A DNA stretch of 64,000 nt from Nioella sediminis (GTDB lineage: Bacteria > Pseudomonadota > Alphaproteobacteria > Rhodobacterales > Rhodobacteraceae). The notes beneath the pieces were generated by a model. It saw only the letters and a program-made list of their open reading frames with translations, searched no databases and was not told the DNA's origin. The DNA lies in contig NZ_MNBL01000041.1 in NCBI RefSeq assembly GCF_001879695.1, positions 1 through 64,000 on the forward strand. The letters are read 5' to 3'. The position numbers and the translations under genes are program-made. This document shows, piece after piece, positions 43,695 to 51,699 of the stretch (positions are counted from its first letter, which is position 1; each line of letters begins with the position of its first letter).

Positions 43695-44696
43695 TCAGCT
43701 GACCCGCTCCACCACGAAATCCGCCAGATCGGCCAGCATGTCGCGCAGCGGATGCGGGGGCAGCTCTGCGATGGCGGCTTTCGCCTCATCCCGGTAGCGC
43801 AGCGCCTCGACGCGCGTCTCTTCCAGAGTGCCATGTTTGCGCAGCAGGGTCAGGGCGGTGTCGAGGTCGCCCTCTTCCTGACGCCCCTTTTCGATGGTCC
43901 GCTGCCAGAAAGCGCGTTCTTCCGTGTCGGCTTTGGCAATCGCCTTGATCATCGGCAGCGTCAGTTTCCGTTCGCGGAAATCGTCCCCGATATTCTTGCC
44001 AAGCGCGCCGGATGTGCCGCCGAAGTCGAGCAGGTCATCGACGATCTGAAAGCTCATCCCGAGCGCATCGCCATAGCGCGCCAGAGCCGACACCTGCGCG
44101 TCAGATGCCCCCGCCACGACGCCGCCCACCTCGGTCGCCGCCTCGAACAGAGCCGCCGTTTTGCCCCGGATGACCAGCCGGTAGGTGTCCTCGCGCGTGG
44201 ACAGGTTCTGCGCGGCGGTCATTTGCAGCACTTCGCCCTCGGCAATCGTGGCAGACGCATTGGCGAGGATATCCAGCACTCGCAGCGACCCGCATTCCAC
44301 CATCAACTGGAAGGAACGGGAAAACAGGTAATCGCCCACCAGCACCGAGGATTTGTTGTCCCACAGCAGGTTCGCCGTGGGCCGTCCGCGCCGCTGTTCG
44401 CTTTCATCAACCACGTCGTCATGCAGAAGCGTCGCGGTGTGGATGAATTCCACCGTTGCCGCCAGCTTCTGGTGGTCGGTGCCATCGTACCCGCAGAGCC
44501 GCGCCGCCGCGAGCGTCATCAGCGGCCGGATGCGCTTGCCGCCCGCCTCGACCAGATGTTGCGTCACCTCGGGAATTCGGGGCGCATGATCGGACGCCAT
44601 CCGCGTGCGGATCAGGGCATTCACCGCCTCCATATCCTCGGCCAGATGCTCGCGCAAACGGTCATGCGGTTTTGTGGCGGCGTCAGCGAGGGTCAT
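43695..44696 (-). CDS. Polyprenyl diphosphate synthase (octa-/decaprenyl type, ubiquinone side chain)
   Basis: A 333-residue all-trans prenyltransferase that extends farnesyl or geranyl diphosphate to the long side chain of ubiquinone. The first aspartate-rich motif is LLHDDVVDE and the second DDLLDFGG; GGKRIRP is also present. Length fits IspB/DdsA. Rhodobacteraceae make Q-10, so decaprenyl synthase is likely, but chain length cannot be read reliably. MTLADAATK was chosen as start; the upstream in-frame extension overlaps the divergent DUF2007 gene. Confidence 0.93.
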   Translation of the reverse strand: MTLADAATKPHDRLREHLAEDMEAVNALIRTRMASDHAPRIPEVTQHLVEAGGKRIRPLMTLAAARLCGYDGTDHQKLAATVEFIHTATLLHDDVVDESEQRRGRPTANLLWDNKSSVLVGDYLFSRSFQLMVECGSLRVLDILANASATIAEGEVLQMTAAQNLSTREDTYRLVIRGKTAALFEAATEVGGVVAGASDAQVSALARYGDALGMSFQIVDDLLDFGGTSGALGKNIGDDFRERKLTLPMIKAIAKADTEERAFWQRTIEKGRQEEGDLDTALTLLRKHGTLEETRVEALRYRDEAKAAIAELPPHPLRDMLADLADFVVERVS

Positions 44697-44750
44697 CCGG
44701 AGGTCTTCCTTCTCTCGACATTGGGGCGTCGTAGGCTTATTTGCCCTACC

Positions 44751-44969
44751 ATGAAAGAACTTCTTCGCAGCACCGATCCGACCATCATCGCCTTTGCCTC
44801 GGCACTTCTGTCGGGCGAGGATATAGAGGTGTTCGTTATGGACGTCCATATGAGCGTGCTGGAAGGCTCCATCGGCGTATTGCCGCGCCGGATGATGGTG
44901 CGCGACGAGGATCTGATTGCCGCCGAGCGTGTGATCCGCGACAACGGCATCCCGACCGGACGTGACTGA
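44751..44969 (+). CDS. DUF2007 domain protein
   Basis: A 72-residue protein fitting the DUF2007 (putative signal-transducing) family: MKELLRSTDPTIIAFASALL followed by VFVMDVHMS and RRMMVRDEDLIAA. The fold resembles a small ferredoxin-like domain. Its function is unknown. The start is 54 bp from the divergent polyprenyl synthase start. The TGA is followed immediately by the ATG of the methyltransferase gene, so the two are co-translated, an arrangement conserved in related genomes. Confidence 0.8.
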   Translation: MKELLRSTDPTIIAFASALLSGEDIEVFVMDVHMSVLEGSIGVLPRRMMVRDEDLIAAERVIRDNGIPTGRD

Positions 44970-45722
44970 ATGGGGTTCGCCGAGGCGGAGCTGACCCATG
45001 ACGCCTTTCTGGGCGGGCGCGTGCATGCTTGGCAGCCGCGCCATGGCTACCGCGCCGCGACCGACCCCGTGTTGCTGGCCGCGGCCGTCGAGGCCACGCC
45101 GGGGCAGTCGGTGCTGGAGCTTGGGTGCGGGGCCGGTGTGGCCTCCCTTTGCCTTGCGGCCCGCGTTCACGGCCTGACCCTGACCGGCGTGGAACGGCAA
45201 TCGGAATACGCTGAACTCGCCCGACGCAATCTGGGGCCCGAGGCGCGCATCCTCACCGCTGACCTGACCGACTTGCCCGCCAATCTTCGGCAGGAAAACT
45301 TTGACCACGTCATCGCCAACCCGCCCTACTACCCCGCCGGGGGTGGCACCTCGGCCCGCGACAGGGGACGCGAGGCGGCGCTGCGCGAGGAAACCCCGTT
45401 GGAGAAGTGGGTCGATGTCGCGGCCCGCAGGCTGACCCCCAAGGGCTGGTTGACGATGATCCAGGCCGCTGACCGGCTGCCGGACATGCTGGCTGCCATG
45501 GCCCCGCGCCTAGGCTCCATCATCCTTCGCCCTCTTGCTGGCCGCGAAGGCCGTGCCGCCAGCCGGGTGCTGGTGAAAGCCCGCAAAGGCGGCCGCGCGC
45601 CCTTTACCCTGCTGCCGCCGCTGGTCCTGCATTCGGGGCCGGATCACCGGGAAGATGGCGACGATTTCACGCCCTTCGCCCGGTCCATCCTCCGCGACGC
45701 CGCGCCACTGCCCTGGGTCTGA
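44970..45722 (+). CDS. tRNA1(Val) (adenine(37)-N6)-methyltransferase-type protein (TrmN6 family)
   Basis: A 250-residue class I SAM-dependent methyltransferase. The SAM motif is VLELGCGAGVASLCLAAR and the N6-adenine catalytic motif is NPPYYP near residue 115. An upstream region GYRAATDPVLLAA is typical of the TrmN6/YfiC group, which methylates A37 of tRNA-Val. Direct tRNA specificity is inferred from the family. It is co-transcribed with the DUF2007 gene. Confidence 0.88.
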   Translation: MGFAEAELTHDAFLGGRVHAWQPRHGYRAATDPVLLAAAVEATPGQSVLELGCGAGVASLCLAARVHGLTLTGVERQSEYAELARRNLGPEARILTADLTDLPANLRQENFDHVIANPPYYPAGGGTSARDRGREAALREETPLEKWVDVAARRLTPKGWLTMIQAADRLPDMLAAMAPRLGSIILRPLAGREGRAASRVLVKARKGGRAPFTLLPPLVLHSGPDHREDGDDFTPFARSILRDAAPLPWV

Positions 45723-45835
45723 TCGGCGGGTGTCCGCAGGTTTCCGACAATTTCATGCAGGCTTTGCGTGACATGAATCGCGACCTGTGCTTGGCTTGTC
45801 ATACGGACGTTACACATCAGAGAGGAGGACATTGA

Positions 45836-46000
45836 ATGTCGGTAGGCGCTCATCTTCAGGAACTCAGGAAGAAACACGAGACCCTCTCGCGCAAAGTCGA
45901 AGAATACCAACGAAGCCCCGGCACAAGTGACATCGACATCCAGGAGCTGAAAAAGCAGAAGCTCCGCATCAAGGAAGAGATCGCGCGCCTCGACGCCTGA
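45836..46000 (+). CDS. YdcH/DUF465 family small protein
   Basis: A short 54-residue gene with a strong ribosome site (gaggaggac, 5 nt before ATG). The product is a charged helical hairpin: HLQELRKKHETLSRKVEEYQ, a turn near residues 28-33, then DIQELKKQKLRIKEEIARLD. This matches the DUF465 (YdcH) family of small coiled-coil proteins of unknown function. The 113-bp spacer before it presumably contains its promoter. Confidence 0.85.
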   Translation: MSVGAHLQELRKKHETLSRKVEEYQRSPGTSDIDIQELKKQKLRIKEEIARLDA

Positions 46001-46027
46001 TCCCATGACCAAAGCGGATGTGCGGCG

Positions 46028-46972
46028 TCAGCCCGGCACATCCGCCGCCCTGACCAGAACCCGGCCCTCCGAAAACCGGTCCATATCCTTGGCCTGATCC
46101 AGAACCCACGTCAGGAATGATTTGATCTGCGGTCTTTCCTCTGATCCTTTCGGACACAGGAACCGGAAATGAGAATCCGTGGTCAAGGCAATTGGAAACG
46201 GGGCGACCAGCCGCCCCTCTCGCAAATCACGCTCCGAAAGACAGATCCGCCCAAGCACGACACCCGCCCCGGTGGCGGCGGCGTCAATGGCGTGATCCGG
46301 ATGGCTGAACCGAAGCCCCCGTTTTGTCGGCACCCCCAATCCTGCGGCGCGAAACCAGACCGACCAATTCGCGTCGGACGACAGGTCCGTCACATCGTCC
46401 ATGTGAAGCAAGGTCGCGTTCGCCAGATCCTCGGATGTGCGTATGCGCTTGGCCATTTCAGGTGACATCATCGGAGTCACCCAATCCTGCAGGATCGGCG
46501 TGGAGAAAAGCCCGTCATCCCTGCCCTTTCCGAACCGTATGGCGACATCTACCTCATCGCGGTCAAAATCCATCAGCTTGAGGGAGGCAGTGAAGCGTAG
46601 CTCGATATCTGGATGTGCCTCGGCAAACTGGAACATGCGCGGTGCCAGCCACTTGGCTGTAAAGGCTGGCCCCGCCGTGATTGTGACGCTGGATTGGTCG
46701 GTCAGCCGTTGCGTGACCCGCCATGCGGCCCTCAGTGTTGCGAACCCCTCCGTCGCGCCTGGGGCAAGGTGTCGGCCCGCTTCCGTGAGGTCTACCGCAC
46801 GATTCAGACGGTGAAACAGGGGGGCACCCAGATGCTCTTCCAGCGATTTGATCTGAAAACTGAGCGCGGCGGGGGTGACGTTCAACTCCTCCGCGGCCTT
46901 GGCAAAGCTCAGATGGCGCGCGGCGGATTCAAAGGCACGCAGGGCAGTCAGCGGGGGAAGGCGATCAGGCAT
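46028..46972 (-). CDS. LysR-family transcriptional regulator (GcvA-like)
   Basis: A 314-residue LysR regulator. The N-terminal helix-turn-helix (residues about 4-62) reads LPPLTALRAFESAARHLSFA, the GcvA-type opening. The C-terminal substrate-binding domain spans about 95-300. MPDRLPPL was chosen as start; the longer frame adds 22 residues covering the promoter. It is divergent from a small ORF, and an inverted repeat TAAGT-AAA-ACTTA (46979-46991) lies directly in front of its start, a possible autoregulatory site. The effector is unknown. Confidence 0.92.
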   Translation of the reverse strand: MPDRLPPLTALRAFESAARHLSFAKAAEELNVTPAALSFQIKSLEEHLGAPLFHRLNRAVDLTEAGRHLAPGATEGFATLRAAWRVTQRLTDQSSVTITAGPAFTAKWLAPRMFQFAEAHPDIELRFTASLKLMDFDRDEVDVAIRFGKGRDDGLFSTPILQDWVTPMMSPEMAKRIRTSEDLANATLLHMDDVTDLSSDANWSVWFRAAGLGVPTKRGLRFSHPDHAIDAAATGAGVVLGRICLSERDLREGRLVAPFPIALTTDSHFRFLCPKGSEERPQIKSFLTWVLDQAKDMDRFSEGRVLVRAADVPG

Positions 46973-47081
46973 GTCGGTTAAGTAAAACTTATCTGAAGGT
47001 CCGTAAAGTCTCGTTTGTATGGAAAATAACTCGTCCATAGATTGATTTTAGTTAAAAATTTCTTCCAAGAGGAACCGCAAG

Positions 47082-47249
47082 ATGTACGAAGCGACCACAC
47101 AAAAAGCCATCCGCGATGGCATCGACGCAGCCCATGAAGCGCGCGGGGTTGCCTTTCGCGACCTCCTATCGGCCCTCTTTGGGCGGCGGCATGAAAAAGG
47201 CCCCTGCCCGGAAGGGCAAGGGCCTGTGTTGCGGGGTTACAGCGCTTAG
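47082..47249 (+). CDS. Possible small protein of 55 residues
   Basis: An ATG at 47082 follows aagaggaaccgcaag in the AT-rich region divergent from the LysR gene. The first ~36 residues (MYEATTQKAIRDGIDAAHEA, then RGVAFRDLLSALFGRR) form a plausible amphipathic helical small protein ending in a basic GRR. The rest is encoded by the terminator of the convergent phaB-type gene, and the stop overlaps that gene's stop by 4 bp. Such short proteins with a basic end occur in Rhodobacteraceae, but I cannot name a family. Start and reality are uncertain. Confidence 0.45.
   Translation: MYEATTQKAIRDGIDAAHEARGVAFRDLLSALFGRRHEKGPCPEGQGPVLRGYSA
47192..47225 (-). terminator. Rho-independent terminator of the acetoacetyl-CoA reductase gene
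   Basis: Read on the minus strand, AGGCCCTTGCCC and GGGCAGGGGCCT form a 12-position stem with one mismatch and a 4-nt loop, followed directly by TTTTTC. It sits 21 bp behind the phaB-type stop codon. Confidence 0.88.
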
Positions 47250-47971
47250 CTGAAGAACTGTGCACCGTTGGCCGAGATGGTCGAGCCATTGATGAAGCTC
47301 GCGTCATCGGAGGCCAGGAACACAACGCAGCGCGCGATCTCTTCCGGCTCACCCAGACGGCCGGCGGGAATCTGTGGGATGATGTTCTTGTTCAGCACTT
47401 CCTCGGGGATCGCGCGGACCATTTCGGTGCCGATATAGCCGGGGCAGACGGCATTGGCGGTGATGCCAGCGCGCGCGCCTTCCTGTGCCAGCGAGCGGAC
47501 GATGCCGATGTCACCGGCCTTGGTCGCGGCGTAGTTGACCTGACCGGCCTGACCCTTCTGCCCGTTGACCGAGCTGATCACGATCACGCGGCCAAATTTG
47601 CGTTCCCGCATGCCGGGCCACACCGGGCGCACGGTGTTGAACACACCGGTGAGGTTGGTGGCAACGACCTTGTTCCACTGTTCAGGGGTCATCTTGTGGA
47701 AGAAGCCGTCCCAGGTGATGCCCGCATTGGCGACAACGACATCGACGGGGCCAAGATCGGCCTCGACCTGGGCGATGCCAGCGGCGGACGAATCGTAGTC
47801 GGCCACGTCCCATTTGTAGGTTTTGATGCCGGTTTCGGCGGTGAAGGCGGCGGCCTTTTCGTCATTGCCGGCATAGGTGGCGGCGACCTCGTAGCCTTCG
47901 GCCTTGAGCGCCTTGGAAATGGCTTCACCGATGCCGCGGGTGCCGCCGGTGACGAGTGCAACTTTTGCCAT
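47246..47971 (-). CDS. phaB: Acetoacetyl-CoA reductase
   Basis: This 241-residue short-chain dehydrogenase reduces acetoacetyl-CoA to (R)-3-hydroxybutyryl-CoA for polyhydroxybutyrate synthesis. The cofactor motif is TGGTRGIGEA. The catalytic Ser and Tyr-Lys are in ISSVNGQKGQAGQVNYAATK, and the QAGQVNYAA context and IPxGRLGEPEEIA end are typical of PhaB. The start at MAKVALVTGG follows tggaga. It lies 162 bp behind phaA, which encodes the preceding step. A FabG-type role cannot be fully excluded but the pairing favours PhaB. Confidence 0.95.
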   Translation of the reverse strand: MAKVALVTGGTRGIGEAISKALKAEGYEVAATYAGNDEKAAAFTAETGIKTYKWDVADYDSSAAGIAQVEADLGPVDVVVANAGITWDGFFHKMTPEQWNKVVATNLTGVFNTVRPVWPGMRERKFGRVIVISSVNGQKGQAGQVNYAATKAGDIGIVRSLAQEGARAGITANAVCPGYIGTEMVRAIPEEVLNKNIIPQIPAGRLGEPEEIARCVVFLASDDASFINGSTISANGAQFFS

Positions 47972-48083
47972 GGTCTTCTCCAATCTGGTGTGTTCGGTTG
48001 GTAACTCTGTTATTCATTTGCTGCGGTGTGCGCAATATTGTTTCGCGGTTGTTTTGCCGCAGCTGCGAAGATCCCTGAAGAAG

Positions 48084-48107
48084 AAGGGCGCCTCTGCGGG
48101 CGCCCTT
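48084..48107 (-). terminator. Hairpin between phaA and phaB
   Basis: AAGGGCGCC (48084-48092) and GGCGCCCTT (48099-48107) form a 9-bp stem with a 6-nt loop. On the minus strand, in the direction of phaA transcription, it is followed by CTTCTTC. It may terminate phaA transcripts partially or fully, giving phaB its own promoter in 47972-48083. Confidence 0.65.
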
Positions 48108-48133
48108 GTTATGTTTTCACTGGCCCCTGACGA

Positions 48134-49309
48134 TTACGGACGCTCGACGCAAAGCGCCACGCCCATGCCGCCACCGATGCAGAGTGTTGCAAGGCCCTTC
48201 TTGGCATTGCGGCGCTGCATCTCGAAGAGCAGCGTGTTCAGGACGCGCGCACCGGAGGCGCCGATCGGGTGGCCGATGGCAATGGCGCCACCGTTCACGT
48301 TCACGATGGCCGGATCCCAGCCCATATCCTTGTTCACGGCACAGGCCTGTGCGGCAAAGGCTTCGTTGGCTTCCACAAGATCGAGGTCCTCAACCTTCCA
48401 GCCCGCCTTGTCCAGCGCCTTGCGGGACGCGTAGATCGGGCCGACGCCCATGATCCGCGGGTCGAGACCGGCGGTGGCGTAGGAGGCGATGCGCGCCAGC
48501 GGTTCGATGCCGCGTTTCTCGGCCTCGTCAGCGGACATCAGCAGGGCACCGGCTGCGCCGTCATTGAGACCGGAGGCGTTGGCAGCGGTGACGGACCCGT
48601 CCTTGGTGAAGGCCGGGCGCAGCTTCTGCATGGCCTCCATGGTGGCGCCGTGGCGGATGTACTCGTCGCTGTCGACGATGATGTCACCCTTACGGGTCTT
48701 GATCGTCACGGGCGTGATTTCATCCGCGAACTTGCCGGCCTTCTGGGCGGCTTCGGCCTTGTTCTGGCTGGAAACTGCGAATTCGTCCTGCATGTCGCGG
48801 CTGATCTGCCACTGTTCAGCAACGTTTTCAGCGGTCTGCCCCATGTGGTAGCCGTTGAACGCGTCCCACAACCCGTCGCGGATCATGGTGTCGATATACT
48901 TCATATCGCCCATTTTCTGGCCCTGCCGCAGCGCAGCGCAATGGGGCGAAAGCGACATGTTTTCCTGACCGCCAGCGGCCACGATGGACGCGTCGCCCAA
49001 CATGATATGCTGCGCGGCCAGTGCCACGGCCCGCAGGCCCGAGCCACAGACCTGGTTGATGCCCCAGGCCGCACTTTCCTGCGGGAAGCCCGCATTGATA
49101 TGAGCCTGACGAGCGGGGTTCTGGCCCTGACCTGCAGTCAGAACCTGACCGAGAATGGTCTCCGAGACCTCGGATTTGTCTACGCCCGCGCGCTCGACCA
49201 AAGCGTTGAGAACAACGGTTCCGAGGTCATGGGCGGGGGTGTTGGCGTAGGAGCCGAGGAAGCTGCCGACGGCAGTCCGGGCAGCGGAGGCGATGACAAC
49301 ATTGGTCAT
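48134..49309 (-). CDS. phaA: Acetyl-CoA acetyltransferase (beta-ketothiolase)
   Basis: This 391-residue thiolase condenses two acetyl-CoA to acetoacetyl-CoA, the first step of polyhydroxybutyrate synthesis. The acylated Cys is in [15 protein letters not shown] near residue 88, the catalytic His in [17 protein letters not shown] near residue 348, and the second Cys in [11 protein letters not shown] near 378. Length is exactly that of PhaA. The upstream region (49310-49477) contains a TGC-rich stretch (TGCTGCAGTGCTG, 49437-49449). That resembles DNA reported for PhaR regulators, but it is only suggestive. Confidence 0.97.
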   Translation of the reverse strand: MTNVVIASAARTAVGSFLGSYANTPAHDLGTVVLNALVERAGVDKSEVSETILGQVLTAGQGQNPARQAHINAGFPQESAAWGINQVCGSGLRAVALAAQHIMLGDASIVAAGGQENMSLSPHCAALRQGQKMGDMKYIDTMIRDGLWDAFNGYHMGQTAENVAEQWQISRDMQDEFAVSSQNKAEAAQKAGKFADEITPVTIKTRKGDIIVDSDEYIRHGATMEAMQKLRPAFTKDGSVTAANASGLNDGAAGALLMSADEAEKRGIEPLARIASYATAGLDPRIMGVGPIYASRKALDKAGWKVEDLDLVEANEAFAAQACAVNKDMGWDPAIVNVNGGAIAIGHPIGASGARVLNTLLFEMQRRNAKKGLATLCIGGGMGVALCVERP

Positions 49310-49477
49310 GTCAGATCCCTTTTCGATTTCTTCGAGTCATCCGGACGGGCGGGCCCGACTCGGCGCGACGGAAAGGTTGCGGTTACGCAGGGTCATAGTG
49401 TCCCTTTGTATACGTCACAACTGACACGGTGTCTCATGCTGCAGTGCTGATCAATCGGTGATTGTGCTGACGGAAGG

Positions 49478-50311
49478 TCAGGTGCCGGTGGCCGCCTTGT
49501 CCGCCAGCCAGGGCGGGGTCAGGCTCGGCGCCCCGAAGAAATACCCCTGAAGACAGTCGATTCCCGATTGGGCGAGCCACCCGGCCTCGGCCCCGTTTTC
49601 CACGGTTTCCGCCACGGTGAACATGTCGAAATGGGTGGCGATGGAAATCAGCGCCTCCATCAGAACCTGATTGTTGGGATCGGAATGGACGTTGCGCACG
49701 AACTGGCCGTCGATCTTGACGATGTCGAAATAGAATTCCCGCAGATATCGAAAGGCGGTGTAGCCTGCGCCGAAATCGTCCAGCGCGAAGGCAATGCCCT
49801 TGTCCTGCAGGTCCGACATGAAGGTGGTCACCAGTTCCGGCATCTGCATGGCAGAGCTTTCCGTGATCTCCAGGATAAGGCGTTCAGCGATCTTGGGATC
49901 GGAGGACAACCCGCGATTGAGGATCTGCTTCCACTTCGGATAGCCGATCGACCGGGCGGACATGTTGATCGACAGGCGCAGCGACGGCGTCTGGCGCAAC
50001 GCACGCAGCCCGGCGCGCAGCGCGGCGCAGTCGATTTCCCGCCCCAGTTCCTGTGTTTCGACAGCCCCCATGAACTCCTTGGCGGGAATGACCCGGCCGG
50101 TTTCATCTAAGATTCGAATCAACCCCTCGTAGAAGGCCACGGTCTGCGGGTTCGCGGCCTGCACGACCGGCTGATAGGCCAGCACCGCATCGCCCCGGTC
50201 CAGCGCCTCGCGCACCATGGTCATGGTGTTCCGGTCCCGGCTTTGCACCGCGAAATCCAATGGGCTTTCCTGACCCGCATCAACGAGTTTCCTACGCTTG
50301 CGCCCCCGCAT
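49478..50311 (-). CDS. EAL-domain cyclic-di-GMP phosphodiesterase
   Basis: A 277-residue stand-alone EAL protein that would hydrolyse c-di-GMP. Catalytic features are present: EGLIR (the ExLxR motif), NMSA with the metal-binding Asn, EITES, DDFGAGY, KIDGQF, AETVENGAE and QGYFFG. Nothing in the chain suggests loss of activity. No TM or sensor domain is visible; the first ~45 residues are basic (MRGRKRRK). That start follows gaaggagg in the transcript. A longer in-frame start exists at 50410. Low c-di-GMP would favour motility over surface growth. Confidence 0.9.
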   Translation of the reverse strand: MRGRKRRKLVDAGQESPLDFAVQSRDRNTMTMVREALDRGDAVLAYQPVVQAANPQTVAFYEGLIRILDETGRVIPAKEFMGAVETQELGREIDCAALRAGLRALRQTPSLRLSINMSARSIGYPKWKQILNRGLSSDPKIAERLILEITESSAMQMPELVTTFMSDLQDKGIAFALDDFGAGYTAFRYLREFYFDIVKIDGQFVRNVHSDPNNQVLMEALISIATHFDMFTVAETVENGAEAGWLAQSGIDCLQGYFFGAPSLTPPWLADKAATGT

Positions 50312-50437
50312 GGCAGCCTCCTTCAACAGACCGCGCCACCATGCAGCCGCAACAGTTAAGCCATGGTGAATTTTCTCATTTTGTTCTAATTTGGAGAAAA
50401 GCCGACTCATCGCATTTTCCCCATGGAGGACAAGAGG

Positions 50438-51025
50438 ATGGCAGATACTCGCTGCACCTGGCCCGGAACCGACCCTCTATACGTTGCCTATCACGACGAG
50501 GAATGGGGTGTGCCGGAATGGGACAGCCGGGCGCTGTTCGAGAAGCTGATTCTCGACGGGTTTCAGGCCGGGCTGGCCTGGATCACGATCCTGCGAAAGC
50601 GGGAGAATTTCCGCGCGGCTTTCGCCGGGTTTGATCCGAACGTGATCGCGGAGTGGGGTGAACCGGAGGTTGAGCGGCTGTTGCAGGACACGGGCATCAT
50701 CCGCCATCGCGGCAAGATCGAGGCGACCATCGGGAACGCGCGGGCGTGGCAGCGGATCGAAGCCGAGCAGGGATTTTCGGACTACCTGTGGAGCTATGTG
50801 GGCGGATCGCCCATTCAGAACCGCTGGATGGCGATGAACCAGGTCCCGGCCTCGACCCCGACTTCCGAGCGGCTGTCGAAGGACCTGAAGAAGGCCGGGT
50901 TCAAGTTCTGCGGGCCGACCATCGTCTATGCCTTCATGCAGGCGGTTGGGATGGTGAATGACCACATGGTGACCTGCCCGTGCCATGCGCGCGTGGCGGA
51001 CCTGGCACGCAACGCGGACATCTAG
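50438..51025 (+). CDS. tag: DNA-3-methyladenine glycosylase I
   Basis: This 195-residue helix-hairpin-helix glycosylase excises 3-methyladenine from alkylated DNA. Tag hallmarks are CTWPGTDPLYVAYHDEEWG at the N-terminus, a central FQAGLAWITILRKRENFRAAF and the C-terminal zinc-binding CPCHARV. The ATG at 50438 has ggagg 8 nt upstream; an ATG five codons earlier overlaps that site and is less likely. The gene is divergent from the EAL gene and ends just before a palindrome cluster. Confidence 0.96.
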   Translation: MADTRCTWPGTDPLYVAYHDEEWGVPEWDSRALFEKLILDGFQAGLAWITILRKRENFRAAFAGFDPNVIAEWGEPEVERLLQDTGIIRHRGKIEATIGNARAWQRIEAEQGFSDYLWSYVGGSPIQNRWMAMNQVPASTPTSERLSKDLKKAGFKFCGPTIVYAFMQAVGMVNDHMVTCPCHARVADLARNADI

Positions 51026-51032
51026 CGCAACA

Positions 51033-51107
51033 ACGGCGCTTCGAAGCGCCGTGCCAAGCGCCTTCGAAGGCGCTTTCAAGGGCTTTCCAAAGCCCTTCCC
51101 CGCGCCC
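51033..51107. repeat. Intergenic palindrome cluster, element 3 (inverted orientation), probable bidirectional terminator
   Basis: Three hairpins lie in tandem between the convergent tag and tlpA-type genes: a perfect 20-bp palindrome at 51033-51052 with inner GGCGCTTCGAAGCGCC, a second perfect 20-bp palindrome AAGCGCCTTCGAAGGCGCTT (51056-51075), and AAGGGCTTT-CC-AAAGCCCTT (51078-51097). The block closes with CCTTCCCCGCGCCC (51094-51107), the exact complement of the 14-mer that opens element 1. Confidence 0.87.
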
Positions 51108-51110
51108 CGA

Positions 51111-51671
51111 TCACCCGTCTTCGCCAGACATCAAGGCCGTGAGCAGCGCAATCGCCTCGTCGCTGGCCCAATCCGCGTCACCGCGCAGGCGCCCGATCTC
51201 CTGCCCCTCGGGGTTCAGCACCACCGTGATCGGCAGACCAAGCACCCCCATCTGGCGCGACATGGTCTGGCGCGGGTCGAGATAGACGGGCAGGTCTGTT
51301 ACGCCCTCTTCTTCGAAGAACCGATTGATCGCAGGGATCGGATTGCGCCCGGAGGCAATCGTCACAACGGCAAACTCATCACCGCCCAACTGCTGCTGCA
51401 GCGCATTCAGCGACGGCATCTCCTCCCGACACGGCGCACACCACGTCGCCCAGAAGTTCAACACCACGAAGCGGCCTTCGAAACTCGCCAGCGTCATTTC
51501 GGTGCCTTCCACATCCGTAAAGCTGACCCCGGGCACCGCTTGCGGCTCGTCATGCAGCACCATGGCACGCATGTCTCCGGCCAGAAGATCCTCAACCCCG
51601 TCGGCAGCAACGGCATTTGCACCCAGGCACAAGGCCATGTAGAGCGGGGCAAGTCGGACAAGACGGAACAT
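51111..51671 (-). CDS. tlpA: TlpA-family thiol:disulfide reductase, exported
   Basis: A 186-residue protein with a signal peptide (about residues 1-22) and a thioredoxin-like domain. The active site is [13 protein letters not shown], and the cis-Pro loop is [12 protein letters not shown]. TlpA proteins keep cysteines reduced in the periplasm, notably for cytochrome oxidase or cytochrome c maturation. The gene is divergent from argH with a 28-bp gap, an arrangement conserved in many alphaproteobacteria. Confidence 0.93.
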   Translation of the reverse strand: MFRLVRLAPLYMALCLGANAVAADGVEDLLAGDMRAMVLHDEPQAVPGVSFTDVEGTEMTLASFEGRFVVLNFWATWCAPCREEMPSLNALQQQLGGDEFAVVTIASGRNPIPAINRFFEEEGVTDLPVYLDPRQTMSRQMGVLGLPITVVLNPEGQEIGRLRGDADWASDEAIALLTALMSGEDG

Positions 51672-51699
51672 TCACTTTCCTCCGGGGTTATACGGATCC

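Noticed and set aside
48269-49450. Plus-strand frame opposite phaA
   Set aside because: phaA has all thiolase active-site motifs on the minus strand; the opposite frame is a codon-bias shadow.
49310-49477. PhaR operator upstream of phaA
   Set aside because: A TGC-rich stretch (49437-49449) is suggestive but short and not repeated in front of phaB; I did not list it as a separate feature.
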